The position numbers were made by a program, and so were the translations under genes. Positions 20,545-29,702 of a stretch of DNA of 64,000 bases are shown here, one piece after another. Source of the stretch: Trichomonas vaginalis G3 (lineage: Eukaryota > Parabasalia > Trichomonadida > Trichomonadidae); contig NC_067206.1 in assembly GCF_026262505.1 (NCBI RefSeq), positions 4,120,879 through 4,184,878 of the forward strand, given 5' to 3'. The notes under the pieces are model-generated. The model had not been told where the DNA came from. It searched no databases and saw only the letters and a list, made by a program, of their open reading frames with translations. Position 1 is the first letter of the stretch, and each line of letters opens with the position of its first letter.

Positions 20545-20787
20545 TCTCTTGGTTTATTTGAGAGATCATTTAAATTTCCATTCGGGAAGTACACTCTGTT
20601 CTCAAACAATTTGTTAGCAATTGAACAAATACTAACGTAGTCATAAACGTTTAAATCAAATTCTTTCAATATGTCATTGCGGAACTTAACAAAACCTTCC
20701 CTTAAAATTCTTACATCTTGTTTGCAATAGAATGTACTATACTTTTCTAAGTCGAAGTGGTTCTCATCTATTCTGCAACCTTTGATG
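20545..20787 (-). pseudogene. PolB fragment (reverse), truncated by minisatellite and E4
   Basis: The minus strand encodes a PolB piece matching E1 at about 14470-14730 (KYSTFYCKQDVRILREGFVKF, then VYDYVSICSIANKLFENRVY). One side ends at the minisatellite, the other at the insertion point of E4 (duplication GAATCT at 20788). The same junction occurs at 50890-51148. It is a fragment only. Confidence 0.85.
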
Positions 20788-20929
20788 GAATCTGTTGTAA
20801 GACGAGTTACGGAAAGTGAGGTGAACCGAAAAAGTGACACTTATTTGGTCGGATAAATTCCCATATATTTACTTGTCAAAAAAAATCAGACTTTTTTTGC
20901 TTTAAAAAATTTATAAGTTAATTATTGAG

Positions 20930-21257
20930 AACGAAGGTGAAAGGAAATGGATATCTCTTACCTTTCATTCCCTCGAGAAAGTTCAAAAACTTGGGTGCAA
21001 TCAGTTCTGATTGCACCCAAGTTTTTGAATTTGTATAAGGAATTGTTGGCTATGATGCACTGATCATGAATCAGTACATCATAGCCAACAATTCCTTCGC
21101 AAACAGCGGGAAACTTGTCTGAATAGTTTAACATTCAGACAAAGTTTCCCGCTGTCAGAGAGGGAATGGAAGGGTAAGAGGTATATATTCATAATGTATA
21201 CCTCTTACCCTTTCATTCCCTCGAGAAAGTTCAAAAACTTGGGTGCAATCAGAACTG
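20930..21257. repeat. Four-hairpin satellite, forward unit(s)
   Basis: Begins with a partial fourth hairpin and then one full 250-bp unit as in the array at 51280-59967. It ends abruptly within hairpin 1 of the next unit, where AT-rich sequence takes over at about 21257. Confidence 0.9.
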
Positions 21258-21507
21258 ATATATTTGAATAGATGACATAACTATTTTTTTAAAAGTAGTT
21301 ATCTTTATATATAAAAATAAAACTTTTGATATATTTGAGTAAATGATTTATTAATTTATTTATTTTTTTAAATCAAATCATATAAATATATATATATAAT
21401 AGTGAAATAGAACAAGAGATAATTATTGATGATTAAATTGTAGACGAGGATAAAAGTTTAGATAAATTAATAAAATTAGTGTGGAATCAGACAAATTTCG
21501 GGTTGTT
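21258..21507. other. AT-rich spacer between oppositely oriented satellite blocks
   Basis: No gene is seen. About 55 bp (21282-21339, containing AGTAGTTATCTTTATATATA) is nearly identical, inverted, to 41604-41665, so the spacer shares a repeat with the flank right of E2. It is otherwise A/T runs. Confidence 0.7.
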
Positions 21508-22586
21508 TGGGAAGGAATTGTTGCCTATGATGTACTGATTCATGATCAGTGCATCATAGCCAACAATTCCTTGTACAAAGTTCAAAAACTTGGGTGCAAT
21601 CAGTTCTGATTGCACCCAAGTTTTTGAACTTTCTCGAGGGAATGAAAGGGTAAAGGTATACATTATGAATATATACCTCTTACCCTTCCATTCCCTCTCT
21701 GACAGCGGGAAACTTTGTCTGAATGTTAAACTATTCAGACAAAGTTTCCCGCTGTTTGCGAAGGAATTGGCTATGATGTACTGATTCATGATCAGTGCAT
21801 CATAGCCAACAATTCCTTATACAAAGTTCAAAAACTTGGGTGCAATCAGAACTGATTGCACCCAAGTTTTTGAACTTTCTCGAGGGAATGAAAGGGTAAG
21901 AGGTATACATTATGAATATATACCTCTTACCCTTCCATTCCCTCTCTGACAGCGGGAAACTTTGTCTGAATGTTAAACTATTCAGACAAAGTTTCCCGCT
22001 GTTTGCGAAGGAATTGTTGGCTATGATGTACTGATTCATGATCAGTGCATCATAGCCAACAATTCCTTATACAAAGTTCAAAAACTTGGGTGCAATCAGA
22101 ACTGATTGCACCCAAGTTTTTGAACTTTCTCGAGGGAATGAAAGGGTAAGAGGTATACATTATGAATATATACCTCTTACCCTTCCATTCCCTCTCTGAC
22201 AGCGGGAAACTTTGTCTGAATGTTAAACTATTCAGACAAAGTTTCCCGCTGTTTGCGAAGGAATTGTTGGCTATGATGTACTGATTCATGATCAGTGCAT
22301 CATAGCCAACAATTCCTTATACAAAGTTCAAAAACTTGGGTGCAATCAGAACTGATTGCACCCAAGTTTTTGAACTTTCTCGAGGGAATGAAAGGGTAAG
22401 AGGTATACATTATGAATATATACCTCTTACCCTTCCATTCCCTCTCTGACAGCGGGAAACTTTGTCTGAATGTTAAACTATTCAGACAAAGTTTCCCGCT
22501 GTTTGCGAAGGAATTGTTGGCTATGATGTACTGATTCATGATCAGTACATCATAGCCAACAATTCCTTATACAAAGTTCAAAAACT
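21508..22586. repeat. Four-hairpin satellite, inverted block
   Basis: Four and a third units of exactly 250 bp, nearly identical to each other, in the reverse order of the block at 20930. Units here are far cleaner than those in the big array at 51280-59967. Short open frames (about 79 codons each) recur in every unit but are by-products of the palindromes. Confidence 0.95.
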
Positions 22587-22709
22587 GATTTTCATTTGGC
22601 AGATCCACTTCTTGTCTTTCCATTTTTTTTGAATCAATTTATACAAATAAACTTATAAAACACAAAATTATTATTTTATAATATAATTCTTAGATAATAC
22701 ATCCGATAT
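22587..22709. other. Unassigned AT-rich flank of E2
   Basis: Unique-looking AT-rich sequence between the satellite and the E2 target site; no gene or repeat is recognised. Confidence 0.6.
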
Positions 22710-22715
22710 GTAAAG
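22710..22715. repeat. Target-site duplication GTAAAG (left)
   Basis: Six bases immediately outside the left TIR, identical to 41564-41569. Six-base duplications are the known Polinton integration footprint. Confidence 0.95.
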
Positions 22716-23533
22716 AGTAGTAGATGAGTGCGGGTTGTGTGACTTTTTTTGTTACATCTATATATAGACGATGCATTAAAATATATTTATTTATAAATCA
22801 TTAAAAAATTAACATTAATTTTAAAATAATTTATTTTTTATCTTTTATAAAAGAAACTATATATAGATGATGTCAGATATTCCGCGATTAATTAAACATT
22901 GTTTAAATCCTGAATGGGTTAAACTTCAATTTAAAAATGAAGATTGTGAATTATTAAATGAATATGAAAGCCAAAATAAGCTAATGAGGTATAAATATAA
23001 TGATAAAGAATATTTAATTTCATGGAATCAATGGAGTCATAATCAAAGACCTCATAAACGAGAAGAAGAAATTGAAAATAATGAAATGGAAATCATTGAT
23101 GACATTAAAGAGGATGGAATTCCTAAATTTTGTAGAAAAACCTTTAGAACTAAGTTAGGAGCATATAAACGTAGAGTATTAAATCCTGAATACATAAAAC
23201 ATTTATTTAAAAAGGAAGACTGTGAATTATTAAACGTTAATGAATATGAAAATGCTAAATCAAAACTGAGATATAAATATATTGGAAGTGATGAAAGATG
23301 CAAAGATAAAGATAAAGTTTATTACAGTTTCATATAATAACTGGCACACGTTAGGGATAAGAAAACATTTAGGAGATTATGGTAAAAGTTCTGAATTCTT
23401 TAAATCTAGTATATACGAGAGAGTAAAAGAAATTAGATATAATTATCATTCATGAATGAAAAAATAAACTTTAAAAATTCATGTCTTACATTTTTTGAAT
23501 AATTTATTTTTTTAATTCGTAAGAAAATGAGTG
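22716..23533. repeat. Left TIR of E2 (818 bp)
   Basis: Inverted copy of 40748-41563. The inner boundary falls inside the first codons of the gene at 23527 (shared ATGAGTG), so the TIR supplies promoter and start codon for the innermost gene on each side. It also contains one whole gene region (22867-23455). Confidence 0.95.
22867..23455 (+). pseudogene. TIR-encoded gene, left copy (broken)
   Basis: The same gene as the complete right copy at 40825-41412, in the left TIR. It points inward. About one break separates it from the right copy's open frame. See the right copy for domain description. Confidence 0.8.
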
Positions 23534-24006
23534 GATCAAGATTCGTAACCGTCAATCAATTAATGGATGTTCTTTCACCAATTCTTGAAAATGTTAAACA
23601 AGTAGATGTTTATTTCGATGATTATGTAGAAAGTATATATTATAAAGGTAAGTTTAATATTAAACCTATTGCTTTTGCATTTGATAATAAATTAATTGAA
23701 AATGCAAAAATTTGGGAATTAATTCCAGATATTGAATTTATAACAAATATTAATGATAAATGGTTTAAACGAATTCCAACCACAAAAGTTCTTTGTAAAT
23801 TAATGATCAAAACTGAGGAAAAAGAATTTAACGGGTTTAAATATCATCCAAATAAAGTTTCAGAACTAGAAAATGAAAAACTTCAGAAAAAATTAAACGA
23901 TAGACTTTCAAATGATCGTATTGAAAAAATAAATAAACTAGCAGAAGTTGCATTTAATAATGAAATATTTGATGAATATAACCTTGAACTCAGTGATGGA
24001 CTTTAA
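23527..24006 (+). CDS. Conserved Polinton protein next to TIR, E2
   Basis: A 159-aa protein starting MSGSRFVTVNQLMDVLSPIL. Its first codons lie at the TIR inner edge, so its promoter is duplicated at the other end, where it drives the gene at 39651-40754. It is homologous in pattern to E1 11231-11722 (VDVYF...KFNIKPIAFAFD; WF/HY strand; YHPNKVSEL). It has a mixed alpha/beta N-terminal part and a helical Lys-rich C-terminus. A GC-rich hairpin (GGCACtttGTGCC) follows at the stop. The function is unknown. Confidence 0.65.
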   Translation: MSGSRFVTVNQLMDVLSPILENVKQVDVYFDDYVESIYYKGKFNIKPIAFAFDNKLIENAKIWELIPDIEFITNINDKWFKRIPTTKVLCKLMIKTEEKEFNGFKYHPNKVSELENEKLQKKLNDRLSNDRIEKINKLAEVAFNNEIFDEYNLELSDGL

Positions 24007-24032
24007 GTCCTGGGCACTTTGTGCCTTGAGCT

Positions 24033-24437
24033 TTAAGGACCCGGGCTCAACGAGTCATGATTTATGAAATCAATATTTGATTTATTCTCTTCAATAATTT
24101 CTATTCTTTTTGTTAAATCATCAATTTTCATTAATGAGGTGATTCTTGATTGAGGAATAGATTTTAAACTAACAACACCTTTTATTTTTGAAATTTTGAA
24201 TCCATGACCCTCCGGGTCTTGGACTCTGTCCTCAACTTTAAACATTTTATTCAATTTACATGTTGTCAATTCTTCAAATAATTTTTTATTATTAGCATAA
24301 TAGTCATTAAATTCATCAACAGATGAAAAAATTTTTATTTCAGTAATTGGTTTAACAACGTTTATTTTTTGTTGAACATTTTCACTTTCATTTATTTCTT
24401 CCTCCTCTGTTTCATTTATTTTTAAAATCGGTTTCAT
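24033..24437 (-). CDS. Hypothetical 134-aa protein
   Basis: An unrecognised acidic/basic mixed protein (MKPILKINETEEEEINESEN), convergent with the gene ending at 24006 and divergent from the MAAGFF peptide at 24505 (67 bp). The codons for VEDRVQDPEGHG are in a segment with two GC-rich mini-hairpins (GACCCtccGGGTC and GGACtctGTCC, 24206-24234), likely an in-frame palindrome insertion. Confidence 0.55.
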   Translation of the reverse strand: MKPILKINETEEEEINESENVQQKINVVKPITEIKIFSSVDEFNDYYANNKKLFEELTTCKLNKMFKVEDRVQDPEGHGFKISKIKGVVSLKSIPQSRITSLMKIDDLTKRIEIIEENKSNIDFINHDSLSPGP

Positions 24438-24504
24438 TTATCATTAAATAAAAAATTAGAATATAAGTGATGAAATATATTTTTTAATTAATATTAAATC
24501 AGAG

Positions 24505-24792
24505 ATGGCGGCAGGATTCTTTAAAAAATTATGGGAAGGAATTAAGAAAGCTGCAAGTTGGGTTCATCAAAAGATTATTAAACCCGTTGCAAACTTTTTG
24601 GCACCAGTAGCGAAAACGGCAGGAACTATCATAGGAGGAGTATTAGGTGCTAAAGCAGGTAATCCGGCGATGGGAGCACAAGCAGGTAACGCAGTTGGTG
24701 GAATTGCTGAAGGAATACTTAATAAAATAGGGGTAGATAGTGGAAAAATAAATAAATATTATTTTTATCTTAGTATCGGTTGTAGTCGATAA
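24505..24792 (+). CDS. Virion-like amphipathic/Gly-rich peptide (MAAGFF family), long form
   Basis: A 95-aa protein. It has an N-terminal amphipathic helix MAAGFFKKLWEGIKKAASWV, then a Gly/Ala-rich hydrophobic stretch (TAGTIIGGVLGAKAGNPAMG). This composition resembles minor virion membrane-active or DNA-condensing peptides of adenovirus-like particles. It stands between TIR genes and the MCP gene. A second, shorter member with the same first nine residues is on the opposite strand at 24805-24969, tail-to-tail. The function is inferred; a membrane-lytic entry peptide is one possibility. Confidence 0.6.
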   Translation: MAAGFFKKLWEGIKKAASWVHQKIIKPVANFLAPVAKTAGTIIGGVLGAKAGNPAMGAQAGNAVGGIAEGILNKIGVDSGKINKYYFYLSIGCSR

Positions 24793-24804
24793 ACCTTATC
24801 TCCT

Positions 24805-24969
24805 TTATTTAATACTTCTTACCGGAACATTAGGTGCTATTTGTTCAGCAACGTCACTAATTGCTTCTTTATTCTTAAATATCCAATTTGCTCCTTTCTT
24901 AATTTCCCAAACTTTATGCGCTCCTCTTTTTACTTTATCCCACAGTTTCTTAAAGAATCCTGCAGCCAT
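24805..24969 (-). CDS. Virion-like peptide (MAAGFF family), short form, 54 aa
   Basis: Read on the minus strand from ATG 24967-24969: MAAGFFKKLWDKVKRGAHKV, then a charged helix and a stop at 24805-24807. Its N-terminus is the same as that of the 95-aa protein at 24505 (MAAGFFKKLW shared), so the two are a diverged pair in opposite orientation with 12 bp between their stops. It is divergent from the MCP gene (69 bp). Short, basic and amphipathic; a virion component is plausible. Confidence 0.6.
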   Translation of the reverse strand: MAAGFFKKLWDKVKRGAHKVWEIKKGANWIFKNKEAISDVAEQIAPNVPVRSIK

Positions 24970-25038
24970 AGTTGATTATTTCATTAAAATTAAAAATTCA
25001 TTTTCATCTTTTAATTTTGATTTTTTATTTAATAATAA

Positions 25039-26679
25039 ATGACGACTAACTATTTAGTGCCAAACACTAAACCGATTAATGGAAATGTGTTTCATTCATT
25101 CGAAAAGATAAATGAAATATTCGCAAAGAATGACGGAAGAAGATATTATAGAGAACTTGAAAGTTCATGCTATGACTCTGATGCTCCATATTTTGATGAT
25201 AAACAAACTCATTTAAGAATTACAAATCCGGCTCATGATGTGAACCAATTAGGTGACACATATATTAAACGCAAAGTTAAAGCAACTCTAGTTTCAAATA
25301 AAGCTTTCACATGTGATGCCGCTTTTAAATGCATGCGTTTATTCGTTGGTTACAAATCATCAAATCAAAGCTTTAAACAATTAGAAGTAGAAACCGAAAG
25401 AGGTGATGCTGGTTATCTTCAGATGGATTGCGCCCGTGAATCTTTCGCATTTGCAACATATAAACCAAAATCAGAAAGGAAAGTTAAAAAGTTTGTTCAT
25501 TCGTTATATAATAATGTTCAAAAATATGATAACTCAGTATGTGGTAAATATATTGACCCTTCAGAAGTTTTCAAGAAAGCAAATGAAGAAGTTGATGTCA
25601 CTTTTGATATGATTATTCCGGTAAATGATTTGTTAGCATTTCAGGCGTTCGATGATTATCCTAAATCATTTGGTGAAATCATTCTTAAATATTATGTTTT
25701 CAGGGATACTTTAGTATTTTGTCAGGTTGACCCGTTAAGAGTTGCTGATTTACAAAATTACGTTTATGAAAAGATAACTGATGAAAATTATGAAAAGATT
25801 ATGAATCATGTTTATAAATATGATCGCAAATTCCAACAAATCGGACTTCCTGCCAAATTAATTACAAGCTTAGCCGCTACATCTGCTGACGCAACAGTTG
25901 AAGACGTTATTATTTCATGCACAAAGATGGAAGTTTTAGAGGATAAATGCATTACACCAGGATACGGTTTAATTGAAGAATCAGTTAAAGCAATACCACG
26001 TTTATTTAGTAAGGAAGATCCATTCATGATTCCAGCTCAACATATTGACGTTCGTTCACTAAATGGAGGTTGCATCACTCCTGAAGGTATTAGCTCAGAT
26101 TTCTCATACGCTCTTCATAATGTTACAGATGTTGTGTTAACATTTCCGAAGAATGCAATGCAAAGAACGGTTTTAGAAAATCCAATGCTTCGAGGTCTTC
26201 AGGTCACTATAGATTCCAGAAACTTCCCCGATCAAGCGATGACCACAGTGGGTGACATATTCTTTACACGTATGCTTCAAGCTTCTGATTTAGATGGAGT
26301 GAATGAATGCACAGAAGAATACGAGGACTCATTAACTAGACCACTGAATGATGATGATGGCACGCCATTAGCTAGAACATGGAAAGACCAAACTTCATTC
26401 TTATGCACTATTCCAGTTCAACGTGATGGAGCGGGTATATTCTTTGATGGATTAGAAACTTTCAACTCACAAGTTACAGTACAAGTGAAAGCTTATCCAA
26501 TCATTCAGGGTGAAAATGACACTTACTGTTCAAAAGTGACAAATCCTCCTCAGGTTTGGTTTACTAGGACTACATATTGGACATGGACACCGGATGAAGG
26601 TTTGAAATATCATCCAACAGGTACACCACCGCAGTATAGAAGTTCATATGATGAAATATTGATGAATAGAAATGTTTAA
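25039..26679 (+). CDS. Major capsid protein (double jelly roll), E2
   Basis: A 546-aa protein. The segment 'EEVDVTFDMIIPVNDLLAFQAFDDYPKSFGEIILKYYVFRD' corresponds to 'KSFDFKLRLRIPVRRFLPLEAIRFIPAFAGNIQLKVKF' in the E3 MCP. This is the conserved strand-turn-strand near the end of the first jelly roll in Polinton MCPs. The rest is beta-rich, with late Trp-rich strands (VWFTRTTYWTWTPDEG). The length fits double-jelly-roll MCPs. The frame looks whole. The T-rich box TTTTTTATTTAATAATAAATG precedes the start, and it is followed 24 bp later by the ATPase gene, the usual capsid-packaging pair. Confidence 0.8.
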   Translation: MTTNYLVPNTKPINGNVFHSFEKINEIFAKNDGRRYYRELESSCYDSDAPYFDDKQTHLRITNPAHDVNQLGDTYIKRKVKATLVSNKAFTCDAAFKCMRLFVGYKSSNQSFKQLEVETERGDAGYLQMDCARESFAFATYKPKSERKVKKFVHSLYNNVQKYDNSVCGKYIDPSEVFKKANEEVDVTFDMIIPVNDLLAFQAFDDYPKSFGEIILKYYVFRDTLVFCQVDPLRVADLQNYVYEKITDENYEKIMNHVYKYDRKFQQIGLPAKLITSLAATSADATVEDVIISCTKMEVLEDKCITPGYGLIEESVKAIPRLFSKEDPFMIPAQHIDVRSLNGGCITPEGISSDFSYALHNVTDVVLTFPKNAMQRTVLENPMLRGLQVTIDSRNFPDQAMTTVGDIFFTRMLQASDLDGVNECTEEYEDSLTRPLNDDDGTPLARTWKDQTSFLCTIPVQRDGAGIFFDGLETFNSQVTVQVKAYPIIQGENDTYCSKVTNPPQVWFTRTTYWTWTPDEGLKYHPTGTPPQYRSSYDEILMNRNV

Positions 26680-26703
26680 AATTATAAATTTATTTTTGAT
26701 TAA

Positions 26704-27531
26704 ATGGATTTAAATTCATCCACCCCTTATGAAGAATTAGCAGGAGTATATAATACATACGTAGATGATATGATTAATGAAGCATTGAGTGATAATAGAA
26801 ATGCTCTATCTAAGGAAAAATTAATGAAAATTCCATATTCTGAATGTTACTTAAATTCAATCACTGCAGCAATTGGTAAACAAAATAAAGGTAAAACATT
26901 AACGATATTAAAACAAATTATCATTATTGCTAACACTTCACCCTATTCACATGTGTTAATTTATATCAACCGTTCAGGTTCACCTTCAGATGATACATTT
27001 GAATCTTTAAAGCATTTAATCAAAATTCCAATTATTTATTTATCACAAGAAGAAGCAGAAGATTATTTAAAAAACTTTGTAATGTATAAAGAATTATATA
27101 ATACAATCAAGAAGCAAGGATTAGAGGATAAAATTATTGATAAACAACGGGATGAATTATTTGAAACACTTTCTATTTCAAATTTTGATAGAGAATTTTT
27201 GCATTCACTCATTTTTCTAGATGATGCGGTGAAATCAAAACTAATAACTAATGAGAAATCATATTTTAATCAATTATTAACTCAATGTCGACACATTCAG
27301 TGTTCATTCTTCATGGCTGTTCAATACTTTAAAGCATTAAGCACAAACATTAAATCAAACCTGTCCACCCTTTTCATTTTCAGTGGTTTTAGTCGTCAAC
27401 AGTTGAACGTTATGCTTTATCAAGTGAATTTACCAATGAGCATTAATGAACTTTACACACAATATCAACAATTAGGAGAACATGGAAAAATAATAGTTGA
27501 TTTAAATAAAGGTTCCATTAAATTCGAATAA
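26704..27531 (+). CDS. Genome-packaging ATPase (FtsK-HerA/A32-like), E2
   Basis: A 275-aa protein that looks whole. Walker A is IGKQNKGKT (residues about 59-67) and Walker B is SLIFLDDAV (about 178-186). A polar sensor-like segment (CSFFMAVQYFKALSTNIKSN) and an FSGFSRQQL motif near the C-terminus are shared with E1 (FQGFSRYIL). It would drive DNA into the capsid using ATP. It lies directly after the MCP gene and before the 300-aa gene at 27572 on the same strand. A T-rich box (ATTTATTTTTGATTAAATG) sits at the start. Confidence 0.85.
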   Translation: MDLNSSTPYEELAGVYNTYVDDMINEALSDNRNALSKEKLMKIPYSECYLNSITAAIGKQNKGKTLTILKQIIIIANTSPYSHVLIYINRSGSPSDDTFESLKHLIKIPIIYLSQEEAEDYLKNFVMYKELYNTIKKQGLEDKIIDKQRDELFETLSISNFDREFLHSLIFLDDAVKSKLITNEKSYFNQLLTQCRHIQCSFFMAVQYFKALSTNIKSNLSTLFIFSGFSRQQLNVMLYQVNLPMSINELYTQYQQLGEHGKIIVDLNKGSIKFE

Positions 27532-27571
27532 CTTTTTATAATTAATTTTTATTTTTTATTTATAATTAAAC

Positions 27572-28471
27572 ATGACAGAAATTGCAAATCTTCTACAGGT
27601 TCCATTAAAACAAGGAACAAACAAAAAGGGTGCATATAATAGAACTATGAAAGTTCCAGACGGAATGAAAGAATTAGTCCACATTGTTGCCGGTCTTCAA
27701 AAGGATGTTAAACAAATGAGAAACGTTTTAACATTACCAGAAGCTCAAGCATATGCCAAACGTCACGGACCAAATTGGGAAGCACACGAAGCAGACATTA
27801 CGGGTCCAAATGGAAAACCTGATGGAATAAATGAAGTTTTCGTTACTGATGGTCAAGGAAATATTAAAGTCATAAATGGGTATAAATTAACAATGACGGA
27901 TTATCCTAAACGTAAAGCATATAATGAACATTATCCTATGCAATTTGATGAAAATGGAAAAGCTGTTAAACAATACATTGGAGAAGGTGAAAATGGTCCA
28001 ATTAATTCATACCGTCATAATCCATATTCTTACTTCAATGAAGAATTAAATGCTATTGAAGAGGGACCGGATGGATTACCACGATATTCTAACCAGTTTG
28101 ATGGTCAATATGCAAATTTAAGACCTGAAATTCCAGCTAAGAAATTCTTTAAAGTTGCTTTATTCGATCCAGTTTTCGCAAATGTTAAAGATGAACTTAA
28201 ACAGCAATTCCAACCAATTATAGTAGCAAGAATTGCATCAGGTGCTTTATCTCAAGCATTCAAAGATTTAATTAAGAAACCATTATATCAGCAACGAGGT
28301 TTAACTTATGATTTAGTTAAGGAATCAGATAAAAGAAAATTTGAGAAATCAGATGATTATAAGAATGCAATTAATGAATATATTCGGTCTATTAATTTCG
28401 ATGAAAATGCTAAAAATCAACTTCATGAACAAATACAGGAAATAATAGATTCAAAAGTTCCAGCAAAATAA
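27572..28471 (+). CDS. Conserved-position hypothetical protein (299 aa), E2
   Basis: The frame looks whole and starts [20 protein letters not shown]. Its N-terminal part is basic. The middle has '[27 protein letters not shown]' (Asp/Gly turns) and '[20 protein letters not shown]', and the C-terminus is helical. The middle is reminiscent of the E1 protein at 2252-2653 (YVNDGSGGSNIKYAESYRVY), although the match is short. It sits between ATPase and CCG protein, so a virion structural protein is plausible. No enzyme motif is recognised. Confidence 0.6.
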   Translation: MTEIANLLQVPLKQGTNKKGAYNRTMKVPDGMKELVHIVAGLQKDVKQMRNVLTLPEAQAYAKRHGPNWEAHEADITGPNGKPDGINEVFVTDGQGNIKVINGYKLTMTDYPKRKAYNEHYPMQFDENGKAVKQYIGEGENGPINSYRHNPYSYFNEELNAIEEGPDGLPRYSNQFDGQYANLRPEIPAKKFFKVALFDPVFANVKDELKQQFQPIIVARIASGALSQAFKDLIKKPLYQQRGLTYDLVKESDKRKFEKSDDYKNAINEYIRSINFDENAKNQLHEQIQEIIDSKVPAK

Positions 28472-28503
28472 AAGTTTAAATATATTTTTTTATTCGAATA
28501 TAA

Positions 28504-29205
28504 ATGAGAAGACGTTTCACTAGTCAAAAGAACACTAACGCAAAAGCAGAGATTACGGTTGGTTATAACGTAAATGATGATAAATCACGAATTATTCAAA
28601 ATGTTAAAGTTAATGTTAGTCCTGAATTAACAAGGTCAGCAACTCAACCAAATTTATTAACTCGTGACTTACCGAAGAATGAGGAGAATGAAGAAAACCA
28701 TGAGAATGGAGACCCAATCATTTTATCTGAACCTGGTAAAGAACCTGTTGAAATTCCCACTTATCCAACATACCCCCCACCTCTTTCATCAAACATCGAG
28801 AACCCAGGAATCTACGATTACAGTCGCAATGCGCCATATAAAATAGACATTAATTCTGAATTAATGAAAATTTACCGTGATATCATAACTGATAATTATG
28901 ATTCAATAATAAATTTAATTGACCAATCCGGTTTAATTATTTTACCTTATGAATCATTAATTCACATTATCGCCATTCTTTGTGATGTTCAAGATTCAGA
29001 CGTGAAGATTCAATTTTTCATAGATGATGAGGTTTCATGCTGCGGAACAGTTGCAAAAATAAATCCTATAAAGGATATTAGCACAATTAAGATATCAAAG
29101 AACGGAACAACAACTGAACTTCATTTAACATATAATGATATTTATAATAAAATAGTTGATGAATATAAAATATCACTTGAAAAATTCTTTGTTAAGGCTA
29201 TTTAA
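28504..29205 (+). CDS. Conserved CCG-motif protein, E2
   Basis: A 233-aa protein. The C-terminal domain has the Cys-Cys-Gly turn (DDEVSCCGTVAKI) and Tyr-rich closing helix (DIYNKIVDEYKISLEKFF) shared with E1 2679-3293. The N-terminal 110 residues are a low-complexity Pro/Glu/Asn-rich linker. The frame looks whole. The pairing of a disordered N-terminus with a conserved compact C-terminus suggests a scaffold or minor capsid cement role (inference). Confidence 0.65.
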   Translation: MRRRFTSQKNTNAKAEITVGYNVNDDKSRIIQNVKVNVSPELTRSATQPNLLTRDLPKNEENEENHENGDPIILSEPGKEPVEIPTYPTYPPPLSSNIENPGIYDYSRNAPYKIDINSELMKIYRDIITDNYDSIINLIDQSGLIILPYESLIHIIAILCDVQDSDVKIQFFIDDEVSCCGTVAKINPIKDISTIKISKNGTTTELHLTYNDIYNKIVDEYKISLEKFFVKAI

Positions 29206-29554
29206 TATTCAAGCATTAACATTATCGAATAATAATCCTTTGAATCATAATCGATAATAATTGACCTTTCACCAGTTTCTATCGTTTGTTTTATTTCTTT
29301 TTGTTCCCCACTATCTGGATCGGTCATTGTAATTGTTTTTGTTATAGTATCAGCTTTATCTTAACTTCAATCTTTTTTCCATCAGGATATTTAAACCAAA
29401 ATTCCAAAAATTCGATATTGTCAATCTGTTCATATTTTAATCTATCAATTACATTTTTAATACCATCTGAAAATCTTATGAAATGGTCATTATATGGGTT
29501 TGATTGAACTAAATTTGAATGAAGTGAAATATAACCTGATGATGAATATGACAT
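29206..29554 (-). pseudogene. Small minus-strand gene in the slot of E1 3290-3559
   Basis: Begins MSYSSSGYISLHSNLVQSNP and has a 'FLEFWFKYPDGKKIEVKIK' beta segment and a later acidic/Tyr part. It lies tail-to-tail with the CCG gene exactly as E1 3290-3559 does. The region is broken (about one break). A further 25-codon minus-strand frame at 29604-29681 (MVKRYFPVINKTRIRLPQEF) may be a separate remnant. Confidence 0.4.
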
Positions 29555-29702
29555 CGACTCATATTTTCTGAAAACACTAAAATTTATAACATGAATGAAT
29601 TTCTTAATTCGTTGAATTTATGAATTCTTGAGGTAATCTTATTCTAGTTTTATTTATCACTGGAAAATAACGCTTTACCATATTTTTAATCGTAATAAAA
29701 AA

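Larger units (their letters stand above)
20794..22586. mobile_element. E4-type element, one end only, with four-hairpin satellite
   Basis: Begins with the same terminal sequence as E4 at 51149 (GTTGTAAGACGAGTTACGG, then AAGTGAGGTGAACCG), directly after the PolB target GAATCT. It contains about one satellite unit in forward order (20930-21257), then a 250-bp AT-rich interruption, then about four and a third units in inverted order (21508-22586). The far end and integrase are missing. It is a partial copy or a duplicated junction of E4. Confidence 0.75.

Noticed and set aside
15368-20617. A 1749-codon open frame rich in Pro, Thr, His and Gln, and long minus-strand Val/Trp/Gly frames
   Set aside because: It crosses the N gap and the minisatellite. 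The repeat is open in several frames by composition, and indels between units do not matter, so there is no evidence of a protein.
29604-29681. A 25-codon minus-strand ORF (MVKRYFPVINKTRIRLPQEF)
   Set aside because: Too short to support as a gene; noted only as a possible remnant.
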